Of a stretch of DNA of 64,000 nucleotides, positions 26,349 through 33,780 are shown piece by piece. The position numbers and the translations under genes were made by a program. How positions within the stretch are numbered: the stretch's first letter is position 1; every line of letters starts with the position of its first letter. The notes beneath the pieces were generated by a model, which was not told the origin of the DNA, searched no databases, and saw only the letters and a program-made list of their open reading frames with translations. The DNA is from UBA2883 sp964017965 (GTDB lineage Bacteria; Cyanobacteriota; Vampirovibrionia; Gastranaerophilales; Gastranaerophilaceae): positions 62,001-126,000 of the forward strand of contig CAXHNV010000001.1 of the NCBI GenBank assembly GCA_964017965.1, in the 5' to 3' direction.

Positions 26349-26680
26349 TAGTCTTGATTAGGACTTTCGTACTCGATTCCCATAGCGTTAAGCGCAGAAA
26401 TAAACCTTTCGGCACAAGCTTTTTGAACATCCGGAGGTACAACCCTTAATATCTCAACAGTCTTTGAAATAGTAGGGTTTTTGTCGTACCAACGACAACC
26501 GTTAACAGGTTTTGCCAATTCATAAAACCTGTCAATTGCCTCTTTAGAAACCTGCTCTTCTAATTTTTTCAAGAACTGTTCAGCTTGCTCCAACAGCTCA
26601 TCCTGATAGTTTCTTAAAAGCTCTATAACCTCTAACAACTTAGGGTCGTGGTCGTACCACCTCTTATATGCTTGGCTCAT
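26348..26680 (-). CDS. 110-aa protein made of two W-Y-D repeats
   Basis: An unrecognised small helical protein with an internal duplication: R-W-Y-D-H-D-P-K-L-L-E-V-I-E-L-L-R-N near the N-terminus and R-W-Y-D-K-N-P-T-I-S-K-T-V-E-I-L-R-V in the second half, each followed by an amphipathic helix (A-E-Q-F-L-K-K-L, A-E-R-F-I-S-A-L). No signal or membrane segment. It is coupled to murA upstream (17-bp overlap) and mfd downstream (one-base overlap), so it is firmly part of this operon. Confidence 0.8.
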   Translation of the reverse strand: MSQAYKRWYDHDPKLLEVIELLRNYQDELLEQAEQFLKKLEEQVSKEAIDRFYELAKPVNGCRWYDKNPTISKTVEILRVVPPDVQKACAERFISALNAMGIEYESPNQD

Positions 26681-27980
26681 TTACACCCACCTTTAACTCT
26701 TCGGATGATACGTCGTGAACACGTATAATGTTACCGCCTAAGTTCTTAATCTTCTCATCAAACTTTTCATAACCTCTGTCAACGTGATGAAGTTTATGGA
26801 TTTCAGTTGTACCACTAGCCATCAAACCTGCAACAACAAGGGATGCACCGGCACGCAAATCAGGAGCTTCTACAGTAGCACCGGTAAGTTTTTTAACACC
26901 CTTAATAATAGCGTGGTTTCTGTCCTGATGAATATCAGCACCCATTCTCAACAAATGTTGAACCTGCATAAACCTGTTTTCATAAAGGCTCTCTGTTATA
27001 ATCCCAACGCCGTTTGATATTGATAACAATACCATTGCCATAGACTGTAAATCAGTTGGGAATCCCGGATATGGCTGGGTTACGAAGTTAACAGAAGAAA
27101 GTCTGTTCTTGCAAGAAACCTCTATTGCAGTAGGCTCAACCAACTTGATATTAGCACCCATTTTAATCAACTTGTCTGTGAAGAAAGTCAAGTGCGCAGG
27201 ATAAACGTTTCTGATAACAGCTTTACCCTTTGTACCCGCAACCATTGACATAAACGTACCTGCTTCGATTCTGTCAGGTATAGTTGTGTATTCAATCGGG
27301 TGTAAGTCTTCCTGTTTAACACCGTTGATAACGATTTCAGAAGTACCGGCACCGACAATATCAGCACCCATAGTATTCAAGAAGTTCGCCAAATCAATGA
27401 TTTCAGGTTCTTGAGCAGCGTTTTGGATTCTTGTAGAACCCTCTGCCATAATTGACGCTAACATAAGGTTTTCTGTTGCACCAACTGAAGGGATATCAAG
27501 ATAGATATCAGTACCGACAAGTTTTGGCGCTTTAGCGTGAACGTAGCCGTTTTCAATCTTAATCTTAGCACCGAGCGCTTCAAGCCCTTTGATATGAAAA
27601 TCCACACGTCTTTCACCGATAGCACAGCCGCCCGGAAGAGCAACTATAGCTTCTTTACAACGTGCAACAAGCGCACCGAGGATTGTGAAAGATGCTCTCA
27701 TCTTGCTAACGTATTCGTACTTAGCGGTGATTGAAGTGATGTCTGTGGAATCAATCTTTATTGATTGTTCTTTTTTATCATATTCTGTTTTGATTCCCAA
27801 CCCGCTGATAACCTCTAACATAATACCTACGTCAGTGAGTTCGGGAACGTTATAGATTTTAGTTTCGCCTTTAGCTAAGATAGCGGCAGCCATAAGCTTA
27901 AGTACGGAGTTTTTCGCACCACCGATTAAAACTTCGCCTTTTAGTTGATTTCCGCCGTGAATTATATACTTATCTGCCAA
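26664..27980 (-). CDS. murA: UDP-N-acetylglucosamine 1-carboxyvinyltransferase
   Basis: A 438-aa enzyme for the first committed step of peptidoglycan synthesis (PEP transfer to UDP-GlcNAc). G-A-K-N-S-V-L near the N-terminus and the loop P-G-G-C-A-I-G-E-R carrying the catalytic Cys that fosfomycin alkylates are present; D-R-I-E-A-G-T-F and Y-P-G-F-P-T-D-L-Q are further signatures. It leads the murA-110aa-mfd-foldase-amidase cluster. Confidence 0.97.
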   Translation of the reverse strand: MADKYIIHGGNQLKGEVLIGGAKNSVLKLMAAAILAKGETKIYNVPELTDVGIMLEVISGLGIKTEYDKKEQSIKIDSTDITSITAKYEYVSKMRASFTILGALVARCKEAIVALPGGCAIGERRVDFHIKGLEALGAKIKIENGYVHAKAPKLVGTDIYLDIPSVGATENLMLASIMAEGSTRIQNAAQEPEIIDLANFLNTMGADIVGAGTSEIVINGVKQEDLHPIEYTTIPDRIEAGTFMSMVAGTKGKAVIRNVYPAHLTFFTDKLIKMGANIKLVEPTAIEVSCKNRLSSVNFVTQPYPGFPTDLQSMAMVLLSISNGVGIITESLYENRFMQVQHLLRMGADIHQDRNHAIIKGVKKLTGATVEAPDLRAGASLVVAGLMASGTTEIHKLHHVDRGYEKFDEKIKNLGGNIIRVHDVSSEELKVGVNEPSI

Positions 27981-28057
27981 AACATCTCCAATCTAAGTCT
28001 ATTTTACTCTATCATACAATTTACATAACGCAATGTAAAGAGGTTTGCTTTACAATT

Positions 28058-28369
28058 TTAATACGCAAAATACCTGTCAAAATCTACGTCATCGAAACAG
28101 CATAGGAGCATATAGACTTCGTCATCTTCATCCATCCTTTGAAAATTATACTCATCGAACAGCCAGAATTTCGGGTTATTACCTTTAACTCTGACAAGGT
28201 TTTTATCTTTAAGAATCACCAGTTTCTTTTTAACGGTATCGACCGGTAACTCTACTAATTTAGACAGCTCAACAGCAGTAATACCTTCGGCATTACTGTA
28301 CTTTTCGGGTGTAAGGAACATAAGCTCCAGCCCGACGCGTTTAAGCTCTAAATCTTCATCTGTGCACAT
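28058..28369 (-). CDS. small winged-helix-like protein
   Basis: A 103-aa protein whose centre (I-T-A-V-E-L-S-K-L-V-E-L-P-V-D-T-V-K-K-K then L-V-R-V-K-G-N-N-P-K-F-W-L-F) has the layout of a winged helix-turn-helix. The C-terminus is acidic/aromatic (D-E-D-D-E-V-Y, C-C-F-D-D-V-D-F-D-R-Y-F). No Shine-Dalgarno; TAAAAT (28376-28381) ends exactly six bases before the ATG, fitting a leaderless transcript. Family not recognised; a DNA-binding regulator is the best guess. Confidence 0.65.
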   Translation of the reverse strand: MCTDEDLELKRVGLELMFLTPEKYSNAEGITAVELSKLVELPVDTVKKKLVILKDKNLVRVKGNNPKFWLFDEYNFQRMDEDDEVYMLLCCFDDVDFDRYFAY

Positions 28370-28429
28370 ACTAAAATTTTAACAAGTATTTGAAAAAAAT
28401 TTATCCTATTTATGAAGTAGATTTTGCGC

Positions 28430-28456
28430 AAAAAAAAGGATGCAAATGCACCCTAA
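28430..28456 (-). terminator. terminator after sepF
   Basis: Minus-strand hairpin GGGTGC-ATTT-GCATCC (one G-U pair) followed by eight T residues. Confidence 0.8.
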
Positions 28457-28496
28457 ATATCCAACTATCACAAATCAATTTATTTACTTTGTTTTA

Positions 28497-28988
28497 TTAT
28501 AGGTTACCGCCCCATAATGATTCTGTTCCAAATGCAGTTTCCTTTGCTTCAACTGATAATTGAACAGAGTTTGGAGTGAAAACAAATACAGTGTCGCCTA
28601 CCTTTTGTGGAGCTCCGCCTAATGCAAATGCTGCACCACATACAAAATCAATTGTTCTTTGAGATTGCTCTTTGTCTAACAAATGCAAGTTCAATACCAC
28701 TGTCTTGTTTTCTAATAATTGTTTTACAATCTGTGTTGTATCACCAAATGAACGTGGTTCAATAATCTTTACTTCATGTTCTTTATAGTTATTTAGAGAA
28801 GTAACGACTTTTCTGTCTTCGCCACGAGTTCTTGTAGTATACTCAGGCTTTCTCGCTAAGTTTCTGTCAACGATATAACCACCGTCTTCTTCTTCCAATA
28901 CGCCAATAGGATCGTTTTCATATCCGCCACCGGTAATACTGTCGGTTATCCATCCCATTAAATCGCTTACTTTCTCTCCAAATGTCAT
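28497..28988 (-). CDS. sepF: cell division protein SepF
   Basis: About 163 aa. The conserved C-terminal domain starts near residue 75 (I-I-E-P-R-S-F-G-D-T-T-Q-I-V-K-Q-L-L-E-N-K-T-V-V-L-N-L) and includes R-T-I-D-F-V-C-G-A-A-F-A-L-G-G. SepF is an FtsZ-binding membrane tether in Gram-positives and Cyanobacteria; the N-terminal M-T-F-G-E-K-V-S-D-L-M-G-W helix is the likely membrane anchor. The start was set at the Met with GGAGG just upstream, not at the earlier ATG overlapping yggS. Confidence 0.92.
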   Translation of the reverse strand: MTFGEKVSDLMGWITDSITGGGYENDPIGVLEEEDGGYIVDRNLARKPEYTTRTRGEDRKVVTSLNNYKEHEVKIIEPRSFGDTTQIVKQLLENKTVVLNLHLLDKEQSQRTIDFVCGAAFALGGAPQKVGDTVFVFTPNSVQLSVEAKETAFGTESLWGGNL

Positions 28989-29005
28989 CTTTCCTCCAAA
29001 ATTAT

Positions 29006-29674
29006 TCATAAATTAAATAGTAGTCTTCCTATACGTATCATCGTAGTGCCATTGCGAACTGCATACATATAATCGTTGCTCATTCCCATAGATAATTCCG
29101 TCATCTTCATACCGTATTCTTCGTTGAGCCTGTCACGTAACCGTCTCGCTCTTGAAAATACATCATCCAGCACACTTTCTTCTGCCCCCAACGGCGCCAT
29201 GCACATAAGACCCTCTATCTCGATATTCCGCAAGTCCTTAATCTTTCCAAATTCCGCTATAAGCTCACTCTCTTCAAATCCAAACTTCTGGACTTCCCCT
29301 GATATGTTCACCTGCAAAAGAATTCGTTGTGTCTTATCCTGCTTCTCAGCACTTCTTGAAACAGCCTCTGCTAAATGTAATGAATCAACAGACTGAATAC
29401 AATCAAAATACTTTACAACTTTATCCACTTTGTTTGTCTGCACATGCCCGATAAAATGAAACTGACTGTTTTCCCTTATCTCTTCACTCAACAACTCAAT
29501 CTTCTTAATCGCGTCGTTAATTCTTGCCTCTCCAAAGTCTCTTAAACCTGCTCCGTAAGCGTCTTCTATAGCACTCACGTCGTAGTATTTTGTTACTGCA
29601 ATTATTCTAGGTTTACAAGGTACGATTTTTTCTTTGATTTGTATAAGGTTTCTTTCAATAACATCAATAGCCAT
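29006..29674 (-). CDS. yggS: YggS/PLPBP family pyridoxal-phosphate homeostasis protein
   Basis: About 222 aa, alanine-racemase-like barrel. A-V-T-K-Y carries the PLP Lys (near 29); F-G-E-A-R-I-N, F-H-F-I-G-H-V-Q-T-N-K and C-M-A-P-L, S-M-G-M-S-N-D-Y are family motifs. It binds PLP without a known catalytic reaction. The start follows GGGGAG by seven bases. Its linkage to sepF is the conserved ylmE-ylmF pair also found in Cyanobacteria and Firmicutes. Confidence 0.94.
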   Translation of the reverse strand: MAIDVIERNLIQIKEKIVPCKPRIIAVTKYYDVSAIEDAYGAGLRDFGEARINDAIKKIELLSEEIRENSQFHFIGHVQTNKVDKVVKYFDCIQSVDSLHLAEAVSRSAEKQDKTQRILLQVNISGEVQKFGFEESELIAEFGKIKDLRNIEIEGLMCMAPLGAEESVLDDVFSRARRLRDRLNEEYGMKMTELSMGMSNDYMYAVRNGTTMIRIGRLLFNL

Positions 29675-29697
29675 GACCAACTCCCCTACACATTTCA

Positions 29698-29725
29698 ATT
29701 ATATACTATGCAATTTGGATGACAA
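29698..29725 (-). promoter_or_regulatory. yggS-sepF promoter
   Basis: Minus strand TTGTCA (29720-29725), 16-bp spacer, TATAAT (29698-29703), then a short leader with GGGGAG before the yggS ATG. Confidence 0.75.
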
Positions 29726-29957
29726 AATTTTGTTTTTAGTGTAATTTTGCCACTTACTCAATCCCCTTAAAACCCATGTTACACATGCAATACAGCACCT
29801 TTTTATACTATTAAGTTTTGTTAAGTTTTGAGTAATTTCTGCACTTTCGGAACAAACCTTTTATTAAAAGAGCATGCCCCTCATGACACAGTCAAGGTTC
29901 AAATTATATTTATAACCTCTTCCAAAAGTAGAATAATGTATTTATCTTCAAAAAACA
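29726..29957. other. gene-free AT-rich stretch upstream of yggS
   Basis: About 230 bp without a supportable ORF. It contains a short tandem AAGTTTTG-TT-AAGTTTTG (near 29812-29830). It separates the end of the calpain-like gene from the yggS promoter; no clear terminator is seen for the former. Confidence 0.5.
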
Positions 29958-31133
29958 TCATTCAAATGTATGATAAATTTTGCCAAAATTTTGTTTAAAT
30001 TCTTCGACAGGAATTTTGATACTTACGGCAGTGTTTCTGGAATCAGTGAAAACAACGAACTTGTCGGTTATTTTCTTTATAGCATAAGTCTTGTCAGTCG
30101 AAAGCTCTGCATTGTTATTCAACAACGTTTTTACACGAACAGAGCCGCTTCCGTTATCCTTGAACTTGAAAGAAGCAGCCATACCATCAGAATTCTTTGA
30201 GAATTTTGTCATAAACTCATCCAACTTTGTTTTCTCATCAGCACTGAACAAATTGTTTTCAATCTCTATAGGAGCTTTACCTGTCAAGAAGTAATACAAT
30301 TGAGAAACCTCAGTTTCTCCCAAATCACCTTTTGAAGAGAACTGGTTAGCACATTTTGGCAAACTTGAATCTGCTGCGATTCTGCCGTTTCTCAAGTCAG
30401 CCTGATATTTTTTCAGCGCGATTTCGAACGCTAAAACATCACCGTCACCTGATGAATAGTTCTTTTTATAACCCTTAACCTTGCCATTCTCGTCAAAAAG
30501 CGTTACATATTCTCTGCTTGCACGCTTTATCTCTTTTTTAGTTATGTTATATTCTCTGTTTACACCTTTTAGTTTTATAGTCACACCGTTATCAGTCGCT
30601 TTCATAGATTCACGGATAATTTTCTTACCCTGTTTTGTTTCTGATAATGATTTTAAACCTGACAATAACCAGGAATCATCCTGTTGCCCCTGCTTAACGT
30701 TAGAAAACTTACCGTTCAATTTTCTGCTCATTGACTTGTTATAAACATCAAACAAGAAACCGGTCAAAGCACAGGTTCCGATTGCCCATAATGATTTTGA
30801 AAGAACTCCGACACAAATATTAGACAATTTGCTTGCTTGCGGACTGTTCTTTTGTGCTATCTGTATCCATTCATTTACTTTATTATAAGCCCAGCGTATC
30901 GGGAAAAATTTCTGTGTTTTAGGAAAAGCCTTCGCACCTGCATAAACTCCGGCAAAAGCAACACTTTGAGCCAACCCGAATGTTGCACCAATTGCGGTTG
31001 CACTCACTCTGTCTTTATTCGAACGACGGTTAGCTATAACTGTTGCTATAACATCGTTTTTCTTATCGTTGACAGTATTGTAACAGTCAACGATAGTAGA
31101 CGTATTAATATTTACAGAACTTGTTCCTAACAT
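29958..31133 (-). CDS. calpain-like domain protein lacking catalytic residues (probable pseudoprotease)
   Basis: A 391-aa protein. Hydrophobic segments near residues 45-70 and 105-125 suggest membrane association. From about 145 it resembles a calpain (C2) protease: V-K-Q-G-Q-Q-D-D-S-W-L-L-S-G-L-K-S-L, where active enzymes have D-C-W, and G-D-G-D-V-L-A-F-E-I-A-L-K-K-Y. Near 347 K-T-Y-A-I stands where H-A-Y is expected, and near 364 T-D-S-R-N-T where N-P-W is expected. Cys, His and Asn of the triad all appear replaced, suggesting a binding or inhibitory role. AAAGG lies seven bases before the ATG. Divergent from minC. Confidence 0.65.
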   Translation of the reverse strand: MLGTSSVNINTSTIVDCYNTVNDKKNDVIATVIANRRSNKDRVSATAIGATFGLAQSVAFAGVYAGAKAFPKTQKFFPIRWAYNKVNEWIQIAQKNSPQASKLSNICVGVLSKSLWAIGTCALTGFLFDVYNKSMSRKLNGKFSNVKQGQQDDSWLLSGLKSLSETKQGKKIIRESMKATDNGVTIKLKGVNREYNITKKEIKRASREYVTLFDENGKVKGYKKNYSSGDGDVLAFEIALKKYQADLRNGRIAADSSLPKCANQFSSKGDLGETEVSQLYYFLTGKAPIEIENNLFSADEKTKLDEFMTKFSKNSDGMAASFKFKDNGSGSVRVKTLLNNNAELSTDKTYAIKKITDKFVVFTDSRNTAVSIKIPVEEFKQNFGKIYHTFE

Positions 31134-31253
31134 AACTAACCTTTATACTTGTATAAACGTATTTTTTTCATGAAAATTGCTAGTTTTTTAAGGATTTTTG
31201 AAGTTATTTACATAATGATACATAACCTTGAACAGCTAACATATTTGGGATAT

Positions 31254-31270
31254 CGTATTAATACGTATTA
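31254..31270. promoter_or_regulatory. overlapping palindromes upstream of minC
   Basis: CGTATTAATACG (31254-31265) and TAATACGTATTA (31259-31270) are perfect 12-bp palindromes sharing seven bases, ending six bases before the minC ATG. They look like a dimer-binding operator overlapping the promoter. Confidence 0.55.
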
Positions 31271-31276
31271 GTTTAT

Positions 31277-32449
31277 ATGGAATTAGAATATATGGAACGC
31301 AAAGAGAGTACAATTATTGATTTAAGTGATACAACAAGCATTTCTGACCTTGTTGCCAAAATTAGTTCAGCACTTGATTCAGAAGAATATGTTAACCAAA
31401 ACCTCTTCTTAAACATTGGTAAGGTTAGCTTAAAACAATCACAATTATTGAGCATAAAAGCTTTAATAGAAGCAATGAACTCAACATTAGACGGAATTCA
31501 AACAGAATCAGAAATGACGGAAGCATCAGCAATAAGTTTGGGAATCTCTACAAAAGCTCCTGTTCAAAACTTGATGCCAACTTTTCAGGAAGCATTCAAA
31601 AATATTAATAAAACTGAACCTCAAGCTACAGAAGAAGCTGAATTCAGCAGCTTTGCACAACTCAAAAAAGCTAACTCAATCGGCGATTTTGTAACCGATA
31701 CAAGCGCAATCCCTGAAGCAGAAGAGGTTAAAGAAGACGAAACCCTTGAAGAAGAAACTCAAGAGTTCTTACAAGAAGTTGAAGCAGAGGATGAAGCAGA
31801 AACCTCAGAAGAACCTGAATCAGAAGAAGAAGAAAATATCTACGAAAAACTTAGCGCAGAACAAGAAATATCTGCTCCAAAAGATGTTCAATCAGCACTT
31901 GATGTTACATTCGGAGAAGGGTTTGTTTCAAATCCTACTCTCTATAACGAAGAAGAAGCAGCAGAAACAACTGATTCAAACTACGAAACAACAGAAGTAA
32001 TCAAGAACGAAAACGATGCAAAATACATACTTTTAGATACAGAAGGTATCACGCCGGAAGGTATTGAGCTTATAAAAGCAAACACTTCTGATTTAGATAC
32101 GCTTTACTTGACACAAACATTGCGTTCAGGTCAAACAGTATCATTTGAAGGTAACATTTTCATCATAGGTGATGTTCACCCGGGCAGTGAAGTTAACGCT
32201 ACAGGTGACGTTACAGTGTGGGGTATTCTTGGCGGTATCGTTCACGCAGGTTCTGACGGCAATACAGAAGCTAAAGTAAGAGCCTTGAAGCTGAATCCTA
32301 TTCAATTGAGAATCGCTAACTTGTATTCAAGAAGAAACGACACTATAAACGTTCCTTACGTACAAAAAACTAACGAGTTTACTCCGGAAGAAGCAAGAAT
32401 AGACAGAAACCAAATAGTTATATATAAAACATTAAGGAGAGAAGATTAA
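31277..32449 (+). CDS. minC: septum site-determining protein MinC with long acidic linker
   Basis: 390 aa, against about 230 in typical MinC. The C-terminal beta-helix domain is clear from about residue 285: L-R-S-G-Q-T-V-S-F-E-G, I-I-G-D-V-H-P-G-S-E-V-N-A-T-G-D-V-T-V-W-G, G-G-I-V-H-A-G, L-R-I-A. The N-terminal 80 residues fit the FtsZ-inhibiting domain. Between them lie about 100 residues very rich in Glu. Start could also be the Met at 31292; neither has a Shine-Dalgarno. It is coupled to minD by TAATG. Confidence 0.9.
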   Translation: MELEYMERKESTIIDLSDTTSISDLVAKISSALDSEEYVNQNLFLNIGKVSLKQSQLLSIKALIEAMNSTLDGIQTESEMTEASAISLGISTKAPVQNLMPTFQEAFKNINKTEPQATEEAEFSSFAQLKKANSIGDFVTDTSAIPEAEEVKEDETLEEETQEFLQEVEAEDEAETSEEPESEEEENIYEKLSAEQEISAPKDVQSALDVTFGEGFVSNPTLYNEEEAAETTDSNYETTEVIKNENDAKYILLDTEGITPEGIELIKANTSDLDTLYLTQTLRSGQTVSFEGNIFIIGDVHPGSEVNATGDVTVWGILGGIVHAGSDGNTEAKVRALKLNPIQLRIANLYSRRNDTINVPYVQKTNEFTPEEARIDRNQIVIYKTLRRED

Positions 32450-33255
32450 TGACAGGCCGAGTAATAGTAATAACATCCGGTAAGGGTGGGGTTGGTAAAA
32501 CAACTACAAGTGCCAATATCGGTACAGCTCTTGCAAGATTAGGTAATAAAGTTGTAGTAATCGATACAGATATCGGGCTAAGAAACCTTGATTTGTTGTT
32601 AGGTTTGGAAAACCGTATCGTATACACAATCGTTGACGTTGTTGAAGAACGCTGCAAACTTAAACAAGCATTAGTTAAAGATAAAAAGAATCCTAACCTG
32701 TCATTGTTGGCAGCTGCTCAAACAAGAGATAAAACCTCTGTTACATCTGAACAATTAAAAGATATTTGTGAAGAACTTAAGAAAACAAACGATTTTATCC
32801 TTGTAGACTGTCCTGCAGGTATTGAACAAGGGTTCCAAAACGCAGTTGCAGGTGCAACAGAAGCTATCGTTGTTACAACGCCTGAGATGTCTGCTGTTAG
32901 AGACGCTGACAGAATCATCGGTTTACTTGAATCAAAAGAAGAAATCGAAAACTACAGACTTCTTCTTAACAGAGTAAGACCAAACCTTATCGAAAAGAAC
33001 GATATGATGAGCGTGGAAGACGTTGTAGAAATCCTTTCTTGTGACTTAATCGGTGTTATTCCGGAAGATACAGGTATCATCACTTCTACAAACAAAGGTG
33101 AACCTATCGTAAACGACGATGAAGCGCTTGCAGGTAAAGCTTACAGAAACGTTGCTAACAGAATTATGGGGCTTGATGTACCGTTCTTAGACCTTTCTGA
33201 ACCTAAAGGGTTTTTAGACAAGATTAAAAACTTCTTTAAGAAAGGTGCGGTATAA
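32449..33255 (+). CDS. minD: septum site-determining ATPase MinD
   Basis: A 268-aa deviant-Walker ATPase (S-G-K-G-G-V-G-K-T-T near the N-terminus), with D-T-D-I-G-L-R-N-L-D and L-V-D-C-P-A-G-I-E-Q-G-F. The C-terminal amphipathic helix F-L-D-K-I-K-N-F-F-K-K is the membrane-targeting sequence. It recruits MinC and is released by MinE, both encoded next to it in minCDE order. Confidence 0.97.
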   Translation: MTGRVIVITSGKGGVGKTTTSANIGTALARLGNKVVVIDTDIGLRNLDLLLGLENRIVYTIVDVVEERCKLKQALVKDKKNPNLSLLAAAQTRDKTSVTSEQLKDICEELKKTNDFILVDCPAGIEQGFQNAVAGATEAIVVTTPEMSAVRDADRIIGLLESKEEIENYRLLLNRVRPNLIEKNDMMSVEDVVEILSCDLIGVIPEDTGIITSTNKGEPIVNDDEALAGKAYRNVANRIMGLDVPFLDLSEPKGFLDKIKNFFKKGAV

Positions 33256-33257
33256 AA

Positions 33258-33752
33258 ATGAAAGATATTTTTGCTAACTTATACAACAAAGTAGTAAGCT
33301 TCTTTCATCAAACAGAAAATAACGACACCAACGCAAAAGACGTTGCTTGTAATCGTTTAAAGCTTGTTTTGATGCAAGACAGAACTAACCTTTCACCTGC
33401 CATTATGGACAGGATGAGAAAAGAGCTTATCGACTTACTTTCAAAGTATGTTGAACTTGATAGAGAGCTATTAGACTTGAACTTTGAACAGGAAGACAGC
33501 CAAATGGCATTGATGTTGTCTATCCCTGTAGTCAGAGCAAAGAGTGAGGAAGAGATTTTAGAAATTCTGGAACAGGAAGACGCAGAAAAAGAAGAAGAAT
33601 CAGAAGAAGAGCTTGATGAAGAAGAAACTTCTGAAGAGGAATCGGAAGAATCTGAGGAGAAAGAAGACGACGAAGAAGAAGTTGAAGAACCCTCAGAAGA
33701 AGAACCTGAGCCGGAAGAAGAAGAAAAAGAAGAAATAAAATCTAAGAAATAG
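33258..33752 (+). CDS. minE: cell division topological specificity factor MinE with acidic tail
   Basis: 164 aa, about twice the usual length of roughly 90. Residues 1-95 are MinE: N-terminal amphipathic stretch with F-F, A-C-N-R-L-K-L-V-L-M-Q-D-R-T-N-L-S-P, M-R-K-E-L-I-D-L-L-S-K-Y-V-E-L-D, and the dimer strand ending M-L-S-I-P-V. The last 65 residues are almost pure Glu/Asp/Ser and finish with a few Lys. A bidirectional terminator follows. Confidence 0.9.
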   Translation: MKDIFANLYNKVVSFFHQTENNDTNAKDVACNRLKLVLMQDRTNLSPAIMDRMRKELIDLLSKYVELDRELLDLNFEQEDSQMALMLSIPVVRAKSEEEILEILEQEDAEKEEESEEELDEEETSEEESEESEEKEDDEEEVEEPSEEEPEPEEEEKEEIKSKK

Positions 33753-33753
33753 A

Positions 33754-33780
33754 AAAAAGGTGCGACATCGCACCTTTTTC
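33754..33780. terminator. bidirectional terminator between minE and the cysteine-protease-like gene
   Basis: AAAAAAGGTGCG-ACAT-CGCACCTTTTT hairpin with A-tract and T-tract on both sides. Confidence 0.85.

Noticed and set aside
31746..32000. 84-aa Lys/Gln-rich frame inside minC
   Set aside because: It is a frame-shifted reading of the acidic linker (GAAGAA read as AAGAAG).
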